From: Chara braunii
Taxonomy: Eukaryota > Streptophyta > Charophyceae > Charales > Characeae
Reading direction: 5' to 3'
Assembly: GCA_003427395.1 (NCBI GenBank)
Contig: BFEA01000278.1
Location: 357,374-389,239 of the forward strand
Length of the DNA: 31,866 nt
Part shown: positions 10,120-19,846 of the stretch, in pieces
Numbering within the stretch: position 1 is the first letter of the stretch
Layout: each line of letters starts with the position of its first letter
The notes under the pieces: model-generated
Databases searched by the model: none
What the model saw: the letters and a program-made list of their open reading frames with translations, nothing else
Told to the model about the DNA's origin: nothing
Translations under genes and position numbers: made by a program

Positions 10120-11290
10120 AACGAGGAACTCCTCGTGGTCGTCCACCATGATGGGTGGAGGGCGCTCATATGGTCGTCCAGCGAAACGCTCAGACGGTAT
10201 GCGGGAGGGACACAGTAACGAGACGTGGTAGACATCGTGCACACGAGCTTGGCATAGGTAGTCGGGCAGCTTCACACGGAAGCTGACCGGGCTAGAAGCC
10301 GTATCAGAACCGACGGCCTGGAGGATGCGGCATGAGTCGAAGAAGCGACGCCGAAACTTGCGAAGCGTGTCCGCTTCGAACTGTAAGTGGCGGGCGTTGA
10401 TAAACACATCATCACCGACTTTGAATGGATGATCCATCCTCGATCGGTTCACACGTACTGCCATGCGAGTCTGGGAAGCGGTTATGTGCTCAATGCTCAT
10501 GTGCGGTCTTCATGATCGACGTCATGTGTGCAACCCAATCATCCAGCGCAGGACAACTCGTGTCGGGGTGCATCTGTGACAGTCGAAGGAAGTCCGCGGG
10601 AACATGAGGGTGATAGTCGAGGTCACAATAGTAAGGCGACATCCTCGTGGCTGGCGAGACGGCGTGGTTGTAGGCTATCTCCGCGTGGGCAATATGGAGA
10701 TCCCACTACTGGTCATCACAAACAATCTTTCCGAGAATTATCTCCGAGAGTCTTATTCGTGACCTCGGTCTGACCATCAGTCTAGGGATGGTAAGATGAG
10801 GAAAAGCGGAGCTAGGTGCCGTAAACCTCGTGGAGCCGTCACCAGAATCGGCTGGTAAAGCACGGGTCACGGTCAGATATGATGCTCAGAGGTAAGTCGT
10901 GGTCACGCACGACTCAGTCAAACACGATGTTGGCGACCTCACGTGCACTGATGGCATAGCGGCATGGAACAAAGCGTGCATGCTTCGTGAAGCGGTCGAC
11001 GACGACCATGATAGCATTATGACAGCGGGGGGTCGGAGGACAAAGAGGACCGATAAAGTCCATCGAGATGGACTGCCAACGACCCTCAGGGATAGGAAGA
11101 GGTTGGAGCAGACCATAAGGCAGGTGGTTCGCACTGTTCACCTCCTGACAGGTGGGATACTCTGCGACGTAGTCCTTCACAAAGTCCTTGCGCTTCGGCT
11201 AGACGTACAGGTGGCTTACACGAGCCAACGTCTTGTGGAAGCCCGTATGATCGGCGGCTACCTGGTCATGGAACTATGCTACTCCTCGGA
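10117..11290 (-). pseudogene. Integrase of the Ty3/gypsy element, broken
   Basis: The order is: HHCC zinc finger, with both histidines present near 11240-11270 (HDQVAADHTGFHKTL) but the first cysteine of CPTC changed to Tyr (TAT at 11157-11159). Next is the catalytic core, with Asp in MDFIGPL, Asp in VVVDRFTKHA and Glu in TDGQTE. A GPY/F-like module follows (GDDVFINARHL, then SFRVKLPDYL and VYHVSLL), but the GPY residues read DSC. Stops interrupt it at 11199-11201, 10914-10916, 10839-10841, 10812-10814 and 10782-10784. A frameshift lies between about 10500 and 10530. The D-D-E triad survives, but the enzyme cannot be made as one chain. Confidence 0.85.
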
Positions 11291-11351
11291 CACGTAGCTA
11301 TCCAGTGGAGGGAAAGCAAATACGGAACTCTCTGGTGCCCTATGAACCGTG

Positions 11352-12086
11352 CTAGTATACAAGACCGTTGTCCCGGAGAAAGTAGTTCGGAATGGTCTTG
11401 CCACTCCGAAGGGTCGCATGGATGTCGCGGTAGTCGAGGCAGTGGCGGTACTGAGTGCGAAACTTGTCGATCACCGAGTGGTGGACGGTGGTGACCGAGA
11501 TGGAAGCGAGCTGGATCTGCTCCTGATCGTGGTCAGGGCGCTGAGATAAGGCATTTGTGACCCGATTAGTCTCACCCTTGATGTGCTCAGTGGTGAAACT
11601 AAACTCGGATAGGTCGCGCCACCAGCGAGCTTGTCGAGGAGTGAGCTTCGACTTTGTCAGAAAAGCTTGGACAACAGAGTTGTCCGTACGCACCGTGAAT
11701 GGTGCCCTGTGCAGGTAGTGACGCCAGTGCCAAGCGACATAAACGACTGCGAGAACCTCATGTTCATCAGCGGTGTAGTTTATCTCGACGGGCAGGAGAT
11801 GATGGGAGTAAAACGCTATCGGACAATCACCTGAGCGAGACTCGACAATGCCGTCCTCGGCGATGGTAGGATAATAGTCAATAGAAGGTTCGTCAGTAGC
11901 GGGACGAGTAGGCATTAGGCGGGAGGCAGTGGTAGAGGTAGGGGGTGGGAAGCGAGGGATACGAGGATGAGAGGACTCAGGAGAGGAGGGGAAGATTTGA
12001 GAAAGCACTGCTCCTACAGCAAAGTCTGACGCATCAGTGGTAAGAATAAAAGGGCGATCAAAATCGGGTAGGTGAAGAACCGGTGC
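11352..12086 (-). pseudogene. RNase H domain with an unusually long internal loop
   Basis: This continues from the RT frame after a TGA at 12087-12089. The RNase H pattern is FILTTDASDFAVGAVLSQ (first Asp), YTADEHEVLAVV (Glu) and RTDNSVV (Asp), followed by WWRDLSEF and the connection HIKGETNRVTNALSQRP. It removes the RNA strand of the RNA:DNA hybrid during reverse transcription. Between VLSQ and PIAFYS there are 58 residues (11823-11996, Pro/Ser/Thr-rich), where related elements usually have about ten. The frame is open from 12086 to a TAG at 11352. Further stops follow before the integrase. Confidence 0.85.
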
Positions 12087-12089
12087 TCA

Positions 12090-13058
12090 TGTCACCGCCT
12101 TCTTGAGGACGCGGAAAGCGTCCTCGTGGAGGGGTGTCCAAACCCATGGCGGTTTCTTCCGGAGGAGGGTGGACTCAAGGACGTAGGAATACCTAGCGTA
12201 TCCCTGAATGAAATTACTATAGTAGCTGGTAAGACCTAGGAAGTTGCTTGGCGGATGTGGGGACGAGCCACTCCGCAATAGTAGTGATCTTCGCGTCGTC
12301 CATGTGGAGACCCTGGCCAAACACGTAGTGTCCTAAGAAATCCACTTTGTGGTGGGCAAAGCGGCACTTGCTCAGCTTGGCATAGAAACCATATCTGCGC
12401 AAGCGGTCAAGGACGTTGCGGAGGTGTCTAAGGTGCTCCTCAAGGGTACGACAGTAGACCAGGATATCGTCGAGGTAGACGAGAACGTACTGCTCCAGGA
12501 CGTCCCTGAAGATGTCGTTCATCGCTCTCTGGAAGGTAGCGGGTGTGTTGGTGAGGCCAAATGGAATCACCATAAACTTGTAGTGGCTCAAGTGCGATCG
12601 GAACGTTGTCTTCAGTTGCTCCGCTGCAGCGACGCAGATCTGATGGTAACCGCTACGAAGATCAATCTTCGTAAAGAAACGGTTGCCTGCTAGGAGGTTG
12701 AACAACTCGTCGGAACGAGGCATGCGGTAGTTGTTTTTAACCGTGCAGCAGTTGAGACCGCGATAGTCGATACAGAGACGAAGAGTTTCATCCGCTTTGC
12801 GAGCAAAGAGGACGGGTACACCCCATGGGGAGTTGCTGGGTTTAATGAAACCCAGTCTCAGGAGCTCCTCAAGTTGACGCTTGAGTTCAGTGGCCTCGGG
12901 GATCGAGAGTCTGTAGGGTGCTTGGTGGTGAACACGATAGTCAGGCACGAGCTGGATGGAATATTCGACGTCTTCATCGGTGGGATGCCAGCGTACGAGA
13001 ACGACAATGGAAAAATGTCGTGATACTCTCGAATGAGGTCACGAACTGCGGGCTCCAA
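12090..13058 (-). pseudogene. Reverse transcriptase of the Ty3/gypsy element
   Basis: The best-preserved part is 12217-12948, with all palm and finger motifs: EELLRLGFIKPSNSPWGVPV, LCIDYRGLN, FFTKIDLRSGYHQI, FGLTNTPATFQRAMN and the catalytic VYLDDILVY (YLDD). An N-terminal piece in a different frame (to 13058, REYHDIFPLSFSYAGIPP) shows a frameshift near 12985. A second frameshift near 12236 separates the thumb (IAEWLVPTSAKQL) from NFLGLTSYYSNFIQGYARY. TGA at 12087-12089 ends that segment. The enzyme makes cDNA from the element's RNA. Active-site aspartates are intact, but the chain is broken. Confidence 0.95.
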
Positions 13059-13289
13059 GTCAACCGTTTATCGTGCGAGTTCCTCAGCGTCAGCGTCAAC
13101 GCGCGACGACGGGGTGGACTCGACGGAGGGTGGAGGGTGGGAAGTAGAGATGGGAGTCATGGAGATAGAAGAAGGATCTGGCTCTAAAGGGATGAACTTG
13201 GCGTCGGGACAGGGTGGATCATAGTGTAAGAGATCCGTAACGTTCACCATAAAGGAGGTGACGTCGTCCTATCGGATAAAGTGAGCAAA

Positions 13290-14147
13290 CTATCGATGCG
13301 AGGTGACAGTGATCGTAGGAGATGCTGTGGGCACAGAAGGCTCCGGGGGAGGAGAATCGGGGCGTGGTGTCGCGGTGGTACCTATGAAAGGTACGCGATA
13401 CGTTTGTCCACACTTTGTTTTGAGAACGAGAGTGTTGGTCGCCCAATCGGCCTCGGTGCTGCGGAAATGACAAGACCACGGAGTACCGAGAATGAAATCG
13501 TACCCCGTCTCCATCACATCGAAATGTACAGAGGAGCGGTGGCGACGAGACACTGGGGGACGATCAGTCGGCTCGAGAGTGAGGAAGAAAGGGAGGTCGG
13601 TGACTGTCTGATCGAAGAAGCGTTGGGTCTTGTCATCCCCTAGGGTGACAGAGATTGGAGTCGGAGACCCTATCATGGGTAAGCGGGCTTCTTTCACCAC
13701 ACGTGGGTGAATGAAGTCGCCCTGAGAACTGGAGTCCTACAGCGCTGAGTACACCCTCATGGAGGTCCCCAGTCGTACTGGAATGATCGGGAGGGTGCGA
13801 TCAGGCTCAGAGAGTATGGTGAGAAGGCGACGCAGTGCAGCGACATGGAGGGTGAGTCGCTCCTGACGAGCCTGGAGCATGCTCAAGTCGAGAAGAGAGG
13901 ACACAGCATCCTCGCGAGTCGCAAGCTGCTCGCTGCAACGGGCTGAGCGAATGGCTCGACGAGTCAGTAGTCGCGGCGGGGTAGGAGGGGGGACAGTGGT
14001 CTGCGGAGGCGCAAACGGTACTGCGACAGAGGGCTGAGTACACTCTGTCGGGTCCTGCGATACCTCAACTCCAGTAGCAAGAGGGGCAAACCACGACGGG
14101 GATGTCGGGAAGCCGACTACTGAGGAGGGCGCATGTGTACACTGCAC
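13290..14147 (-). pseudogene. Aspartic protease region with mutated active site
   Basis: One frame runs from 14147 to 13290, interrupted by TAG at 13737-13739. Immediately after that stop the active-site loop reads Asp-Ser-Ser (13728-13736), where retroelement proteases have Asp-Ser/Thr-Gly. It is followed by QGDFIHPRVV. The C-terminal part shows FDVMETGYDFILGTPW, whose ILG fits the second conserved protease motif. Upstream, residues up to TSMRVYSAL form the gag-protease linker, with helical LTLHVAALRRLL. The protease would process the polyprotein; losing the Gly and gaining a stop should abolish it. A Pro/Ser-rich linker to RT follows (13068-13250). Confidence 0.75.
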
Positions 14148-16356
14148 CGTGGCTAGAAGGCGCCGCGGGGATGCGAGGCGCCAGGGGGGGACTGAGCATG
14201 ACGCTGGCGGGAAAGGTCAGCGTAGTGGCGGTTGAGGGCGGCAGTGTAAGGGCACTGCGAGGAGGTATGACCGTCCTGGCGGTATCGCAAACACCCTCCC
14301 GGCGGTATCGCAAACACCCACGCTGACCCAAAATGGTCGCGCGATCCTCAGCGGAAAGGACACCGCGGGGAGGGACAAAGCCCTGAGGAAGGTCATGTTG
14401 AGGGACCTCGGGGGGCGACGTGCTAGCGTGACCGGGGCGGCTGCGTGCCCGGGAGAGGGCGGAGAGGATGAGCTGGAGGCGCTCGGCCATAGGGAGAGTA
14501 GAGTCCTCCAGGTGGTAGAGGACGGCCTCGCCGAGGTCGAGGTCGTCGCTATGGTCACCCTCAGGCAACAGCGGGGCAACATCGTCCTGCTCACCATACT
14601 CGAGCCCGTTGAAGCAGCGTGAGAAGTGGCGGCCCTGCTGCGCGGAACGGCGGGGGCGACTACGGAAAGGGGAACGACTCTGGGAAGTGTCGTGAGAGGA
14701 GGAGTGGGCGTAACCATTACGCTAAGGCTGGGAGGAGGAAGTATGTTGAAGACGGGCCCACATCCGCCGATGGTCCCTAACGGCCTCGTAAGCCCACGGG
14801 GCCGATGTGAACTCGTACCGCCATAGCTCGGAGCCGTACTCAAGGGGAAGGTTGGCCAAGAAACGATCGATAAGGCCAGCCTCGGGAAGGAACGCCACAT
14901 CACAAATGAGGCGGGCGTCCTGAAACACCTAGATGTGGGGAACTAGGCCGGCAGCGCGACCAAAGCCGGACTAGCGTGTAATGATTACACGCTCGAAGGT
15001 GTCAGTCACTTCATGTCGGACTCCGAAGCGATCCTCCAGGAACACCTGAAAACTCATGAAGGTCGGGGTCCGACCCGCATGAAGGGAGTAAGTGTAAAAA
15101 TCCTCCCAGGCGTCAAAGGGGCACCCACGCAGGCGCGTGGAGAGGTGAGTCACCCACGTGTCGGGTGGGCCGCCCATGAGCTGGAGGGTGCGGGTGGGAG
15201 ACTGTAGCCATTGAGACCCGCGTATGTATGTACCGTCATACAAGGCAATGTCCGTCAAGCGAACGAGTGGTGCGCCATCGTTTTGGCGACGAGGAGAGCG
15301 GGGAGAAGAGGCCTGCGCTACGGCCGAGTAAGTTGACGCAGGTCCTGGAGAAGGGGGTGCAGTTGACTGTCCGCCCGGGCTGCATGGTGGAGCGGCGGGG
15401 GGAATAGCGGCAGACTGCGAGGGAGCTGCGGTCGAAGAGGTTGAAGTAGCCGAGGGAGTAGGAAGGAGGTAGGATGGGGGTGGAGGGGGTGAGGGGCGGG
15501 GGAAGCGAGCCCGAAAGAATGGGAGAGTAGAGGAAGAAGGGGGTGCGCCCGAAGGCGCGGCCACGTATGACGGTGGGGGTGGCTGAAGACGTAAGAGGGC
15601 GAGGTCAGCCCGAGTCTGGGCAAGCTCGTGCTCGAGACGTCGAACGTAGATCGAGCGAGGAGTGGCAGAAGGAACAGTGAGGGAAGTGGAGGCACGAGCG
15701 GCGCAGGGCATCCCACAGGGGGGAGAGCCAGGTGGCGTTGCGGTCGTGTGAAGGGGAGACACCCGAAAAAGTTGAGACCATGGCAGCGGGTTGTGGTCCT
15801 GTGGCCGTAGTGACCGGAATCTGGGCGGGTGCGCCCGTAGAGTGAGGGAGGGTCTGGCCCGTGCGGCCGTCGTGTTAGAAGCGTGGATGGTCACCAAGAT
15901 GATCGGGTCGGGGGCGGCAGAGGAGGAAGCTCCTTCGTGGCCACCATGTCGGAGGACGGGGGACCGGGACTGGGAACCAGGAAAAGAGAGAGAGTGGGGA
16001 GAGGAAGGGCGACCAGTGTCCTGGAGTTGCCGTAGGCCAGCAGCAAGAGTCGCCATCTGCGCCTGTAAGGGCGCAAGGAGGAAGGTGATGAGGGTGTACA
16101 GATCCTCCTGGGGCTGATGACCCTGATCCGTCGGCACGGGTGTGGAGCCCGATGCCGAGATCATCTCCGCCTCGGCGGCTTGTGACATGCCGTCGGTCAT
16201 GGGGAGGTAACGGGCCGGACTAGAGAGGGTCGGGGGAGGTCCGTGTGAGCGGAAGGCGTAGGGGGAGGTCTGCGATAGAAGGCGACGGGCGGCGCTTGTA
16301 AATCGAGCACGGGCGCCGTCAAAAGGGGAGGGGTGGTTCGGATCAAGGGAGGCCAA
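14065..16356 (-). pseudogene. gag of the Ty3/gypsy element
   Basis: The frame starts at ATG 16356 and is open for 461 codons to TAG 14971-14973. The N-terminal two thirds is Pro/Ser/Ala-rich with an Arg/Leu heptad segment (YVRRLEHELAQTRADLALL). The capsid-like part follows: WLQSPTRTLQLMGGP, CPFDAWEDFYTYSL, FQVFLEDRFG. The same frame continues past two TAGs (14971, 14929-14931) with FLPEAGLIDRFLANLPLEYG and past a TAG at 14722-14724, then reaches a CCHC knuckle at 14252-14316. Beyond the knuckle the original frame is lost through a 23-bp duplication, and a second shift lies near a 7-G run around 14187-14193. Gag packages the element's RNA. This copy cannot produce a complete protein. Confidence 0.8.
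14273..14318 (-). repeat. 23-bp tandem duplication inside the gag zinc knuckle
   Basis: Two 23-base units (14318-14296 and 14295-14273 on the minus strand) are identical except for two positions near their right ends. The duplication lies between the first half of the CCHC knuckle (Cys at 14314-14316) and the second half (His at 14267-14269, Cys at 14252-14254). It adds 23 bases and so shifts the frame. Confidence 0.9.
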
Positions 16357-16383
16357 ATGAGAAGGGAAAGTAAGGGGTTTAGA

Positions 16384-16424
16384 AAAACCCTAAACCCTAG
16401 AAAAACCCTAATAAAACCCTAACC
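16384..16424 (-). promoter_or_regulatory. Cluster of telo-box / plant telomere-like motifs
   Basis: CCCTAAA, CCCTAG and CCCTAA units recur four times in 41 bases, just upstream of the gag start. AAACCCTA is the plant telo-box, found in promoters of highly expressed genes, and also the plant telomere repeat unit. Its position in the leader of a retrotransposon fits either a promoter element or a small interstitial telomere-like patch. Confidence 0.5.
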
Positions 16425-16624
16425 GGAGTTTGAGTGGTTAGGGTGGGGTACTGGTGACCTAATCAAGAGAATAAAAAAGCAAGCATAGGGGGGGAAGGCG
16501 GGAGGAGAAATAAATAAACAACAAAATTTTGAGAGAAAAATAAAAATAAATAAATAAATAATAATAATAATTAAAGAAATAAGGAAATAAAATGTGAAGA
16601 GAGAAATATATATATTTTTTTTAG

Positions 16625-17016
16625 AATTTTCAGCAGCATTTTCCTAACCCCCATGGGGTCAAAAATCTGCCAAGGGAAAGAAAGAGATCAAGATAAGCAC
16701 ACTAGGCTTTAAAATGCCGCAAATTAAAAAAAAATCAGAAAATAAATAAATAAATAATAAATAAATAAATAAATAAGTAGATGAGGAGGTGAAGAGAAAT
16801 GAAGTATCTGATTTTTTAAAAATTTCGGCAACATTTTGTTACCCCCATGGGGTCGAAGTGTGCCATCAAGAAGAAAACCTAAGTAAAATGAGGAGATTTT
16901 GGCAGCACTTCGCTACCCCCAAGGGGTCAAAATGTGTTGAAAATACTAAGTGAAAAAAAAAAAACAGAAAATTTCGGCAGCACTTCGTTACCCCCACAGG
17001 GTCAAAATGTGTGTCG
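16625..17016 (+). repeat. Four copies of a GGCAGC-core hairpin repeat
   Basis: Copies start at about 16625, 16821, 16895 and 16970. Each reads roughly AATTTCGGCAGCACTTCGTT followed by ACCCC-NNN-GGGGT and TCAAAATGTG. The ACCCC/GGGGT arms form a 5-bp hairpin in three copies (for example 16647-16659 and 16841-16853), and the fourth has one mismatch. (AAAT)n and A-rich sequence lies between them. Related cores reappear at 19866, 19991 and 20110. The repeat lies in the leader side of the retrotransposon. Confidence 0.8.
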
Positions 17017-17249
17017 AAAGCAAGAATGACTAACTCCTAATCAGATTTAAGGGTGCCGCAAAGAAATTCGAATTTTCAGGAAAAAAAAAAAAAAAAAAAA
17101 TCAGAAAATGAGAAAGGAGGGGGGAAAATAAGATAATTCAAACTTTTTTTTCTTTTTTTTTTAATTCAAACTTTTGGAAAAATGAGAAGATTTAAATCAA
17201 AGAGAAAGAGAAAAGAAGAAAAACAAAAAAATTCGAAGTTGGGGGAGGC

Positions 17250-17467
17250 AAGGGGATGAAAAAGTGATGAAGAAGAGAGAAATAGGTGAGAGAGAGAGAA
17301 AGAGTGAAGTGGGAGATGGGGGAGATGAGATTAGTAGAAGATGGTGAGTGGGGAGGAGAGGAGAGAAAAAGGTGGTGGGAGATGAGTAAAGAGGGAGGTG
17401 GGAGGAGGGGGGTAGTGGTAGAGTTAGAAAGGATGATTAGATGATGGGGAGGGAGAGAAAAGGGGTT
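17250..17467 (+). other. 218-base C-free, purine-rich tract
   Basis: No cytosine occurs on the + strand across 218 consecutive bases; the sequence is mostly GA/GGA/GAT words. The complementary strand is a pyrimidine-rich tract, which produces an artefactual Leu/Ser/Pro-rich open frame (17192-17545) that I do not accept as a gene. Such tracts can form triplex (H-DNA) structures or act as promoter GAGA-like elements. Confidence 0.9.
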
Positions 17468-17736
17468 CGGGGAGAGTAGGTTAATGGAGAGAGATAATAC
17501 TAGGCTCTTGGTTGGCCAAGAGCAAAGCACTACCAAGATCCACAAGATCTAGGCCTTCAACGTGCTGCTGCCCTGATGCCACAACAATAAGAGATGATGA
17601 TGATGATCTAGGGTTGGTTGAGATCTTGATCAGCCACCCTACTGCCACAGTCACACAGCCCCCTAGCCAGGGGGGAAATCTTGAGCTGCTGCAAAACTGC
17701 TGCTGCAGCAGTAGAAAAATAGTAAAAAAAAAAAAA

Positions 17737-18061
17737 NNNNNNNNNNNNNNNNNNNNNNNNNNNNNNNNNNNNNNNNNNNNNNNNNNNNNNNNNNNNNNNN
17801 NNNNNNNNNNNNNNNNNNNNNNNNNNNNNNNNNNNNNNNNNNNNNNNNNNNNNNNNNNNNNNNNNNNNNNNNNNNNNNNNNNNNNNNNNNNNNNNNNNNN
17901 NNNNNNNNNNNNNNNNNNNNNNNNNNNNNNNNNNNNNNNNNNNNNNNNNNNNNNNNNNNNNNNNNNNNNNNNNNNNNNNNNNNNNNNNNNNNNNNNNNNN
18001 NNNNNNNNNNNNNNNNNNNNNNNNNNNNNNNNNNNNNNNNNNNNNNNNNNNNNNNNNNNNN
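17737..18061. other. Assembly gap (325 N)
   Basis: N bases flanked by an A run on the left and a G run on the right. The missing sequence may contain the 5' LTR of the minus-strand retrotransposon. Open frames spanning it are meaningless. Confidence 1.
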
Positions 18062-18765
18062 GGGGGGGGGGGGTAAATAACTGGCATGCACCTGTTTAAC
18101 AGCAGCGTTGTCGAGCGCATCGGTCCGCCACCGCACATGGCAGCGAGGGACCCTCTCGGCCGCGTCACGCAGGAGTTGGACCAACCTCGCCACGAACATA
18201 CAAATGGAGCTTCCTTAGGACGCTCTGGCCGAGTGCGCCAGCCTTACCTCTCGCGAGCCCCTACGACAGGATAGGGCCTACGCGAGGCACAACTTACCTC
18301 CACCTTACTGGAGTTGTCACCTCCCTTCGGTGGGCGTATCCCCGCCGAGCTACCAGTCCACAGTACGAAAGCTACTCGGTTGCAATCGCAGAGGTGGACC
18401 AGCCGAAGGCGTTTTTCGTTCGTTGTAGCATAGGGGGTACGTGCGGTAATACGCCTATCGGACCCGCACGGGAACCGACATCTGGGGGGGGCTGAAGTCC
18501 CAAGCGCGGTTCGTCGTCTGTCGACTAGGACGCATCCCACACACCACGCGCACACCACTTTACAAACACAAAAATAAAACGCACACACACACGCACATCG
18601 AACAACGCGACAACACTCCTAGTCCCTTCAGTGACCGTCCCATAACTTCCCGACGCGGAAATCGAATAGGCGTCGCGGGCGAGGCTCGGTATAAAACCGC
18701 GCGGACGCAGGGCTAACTCAGGTCGACTCGCAATGCAAGAGTACGCAAGCGGTCACAGTGATGCA
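18062..18765. other. No gene; GC-rich, inverted-repeat-bearing DNA
   Basis: No frame here looks coding. Several short inverted repeats are visible: GAGGG-A-CCCTC (18145-18155), GTTGG-A-CCAAC (18175-18185), CTCCA-6-TGGAG (18298-18313) and a wider GTCCAC/GTGGAC pair. It continues directly into the denser hairpin array at 18766. Confidence 0.55.
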
Positions 18766-19058
18766 TACTATGTAGTACCCATACTCACGCGGTCCTCGTT
18801 AATCTCGAGGGTCGCATTCGACACTCAAGTGTCGGCTGACACGCGCCTTGAGGGTTAATCTCTCGACGTTGGACAACCGCCATGCGCGGTTGAAGTCCAC
18901 ACACCCTCTTCTGCACTCTGTGCACAGTGAGTGGTACACAGGTCCATACCTGTGGTGGCAGTCGCTTCTTACTGCCCTGGAGATGAGTCCCACTCCGGGC
19001 CTGGGCGAAAGTCAAGGGGTTTGACTTTGACGGTTGCCACGGACTACAACGTCCAACC
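18766..19058 (+). other. Array of about nine consecutive short hairpins
   Basis: Non-overlapping stems follow each other about every 33 bases: TACTA (18766-18777), CCTCG (18794-18810), CGACACT with a 2-nt loop (18819-18834), and GGAC+AACCGC with a small bulge (18871-18898). Next come CACT around CTGTGCACAG (18914-18933), CACAGGT/ACCTGTG (18937-18954), GGCAGT/ACTGCC (18957-18976), AAAGTCAA/TTGACTTT (19008-19028) and GGTT+GGAC/GTCC+AACC (19032-19058). The stem sequences are unrelated to each other. No coding frame coincides. The density suggests selected RNA or single-strand DNA structure; function unknown. Confidence 0.7.
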
Positions 19059-19487
19059 ATACAAACTCTAAAAAGCAAGGGTAAAAAGGAAACCTCCCTT
19101 CCCTCTCGAGATATAATCCAATTAACCTTTATTCACACTCACAGTCGACCTCTCAAATACTCAGGGCACTTATAAATACGTAAGGGTTGATTATATAGGA
19201 TGATCACTTCTCACAGTCACAGTGGGGCTCCTCTCAGCCATATATGTATGAAATCGTAGGTAATCACATCCAAAGTCCGAACCACAACCATACCTTCAAT
19301 CACATTAACGATTCAACCAGAAGTCAACGCGCTACACGGGGTCAACTTCAACCATTCCTTGCACTCATACCCCTCGCTTTAGTCATACAAGCCTCACTCA
19401 TGCAACTCTTAAATAAATACTCAGTACTTCTGTTGGATGGCAATTCAATAAAGTCCGGGTGAAAACGCAACAAAACAGTTCAATCAC

Positions 19488-19601
19488 AAGGCTAAAGCCT
19501 TAAGGTTGAGCGGCAGGGGTGAATTGGAGTTGAATCGTAAACCGACGAATCAGCAACCGACCTGTTATCAGTGATAACAGAAGGTGATCCCTGTAGGATC
19601 A
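19488..19601 (+). other. Three further perfect hairpins or palindromes
   Basis: AAGGCT-AA-AGCCTT (19488-19501), CTGTTATCA-G-TGATAACAG (19562-19580, nine pairs around one base) and TGATCC-5-GGATCA (19585-19601). They continue the hairpin-rich character of the preceding array. The 19-base palindrome could also serve as an operator-like protein site. Confidence 0.75.
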
Positions 19602-19846
19602 AGCTGAAACTAGTCCAGGTCCTGAATCGAAGTCCAAGAAAGGTCTGTACCATAAGACATGTCAATGCCCAAGCTAAATCATCATCATATGGGGGATGAA
19701 CCTCCATAGCACATTCTCATTCAAAGTTATCTGCCAACTAAGTCTAAGCCTACCTCTAAGCCAGTGCCCAAAGCAAAGGTAGACTAATGGCAAAGTCTCC
19801 CCTATTCAGGGTGGATCGTCAGGATCGCCACCTGTCAAGATATACT

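Larger units (their letters stand above)
9337..16424 (-). mobile_element. Degenerate Ty3/gypsy chromovirus retrotransposon
   Basis: The domain order on the minus strand is gag, CCHC knuckle, aspartic protease, reverse transcriptase, RNase H, integrase, chromodomain. This is the diagnostic order of Ty3/gypsy elements of the chromovirus group, which use the chromodomain to target integration to modified histones. The element is inactive as it stands, with more than ten in-frame stops, several frameshifts and loss of key residues in the zinc knuckle, protease and integrase zinc finger. The 3' end probably starts an LTR near 9337. The 5' side runs into an A/G-rich leader and an N gap at 17737-18061, which may hide the 5' LTR and primer-binding site. 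No target-site duplication or LTR pair could be verified by eye. Confidence 0.9.

Noticed and set aside
9114-10773. Several + strand frames opposite the retrotransposon pol
   Set aside because: They are shadows of the minus-strand integrase and chromodomain coding sequence.
17192-17545. 117-codon Leu/Ser/Pro-rich minus-strand frame
   Set aside because: It is the pyrimidine-rich complement of the C-free tract; composition alone explains it.
17512-18199. Open frames spanning the N gap
   Set aside because: Their length comes from untranslatable N bases.
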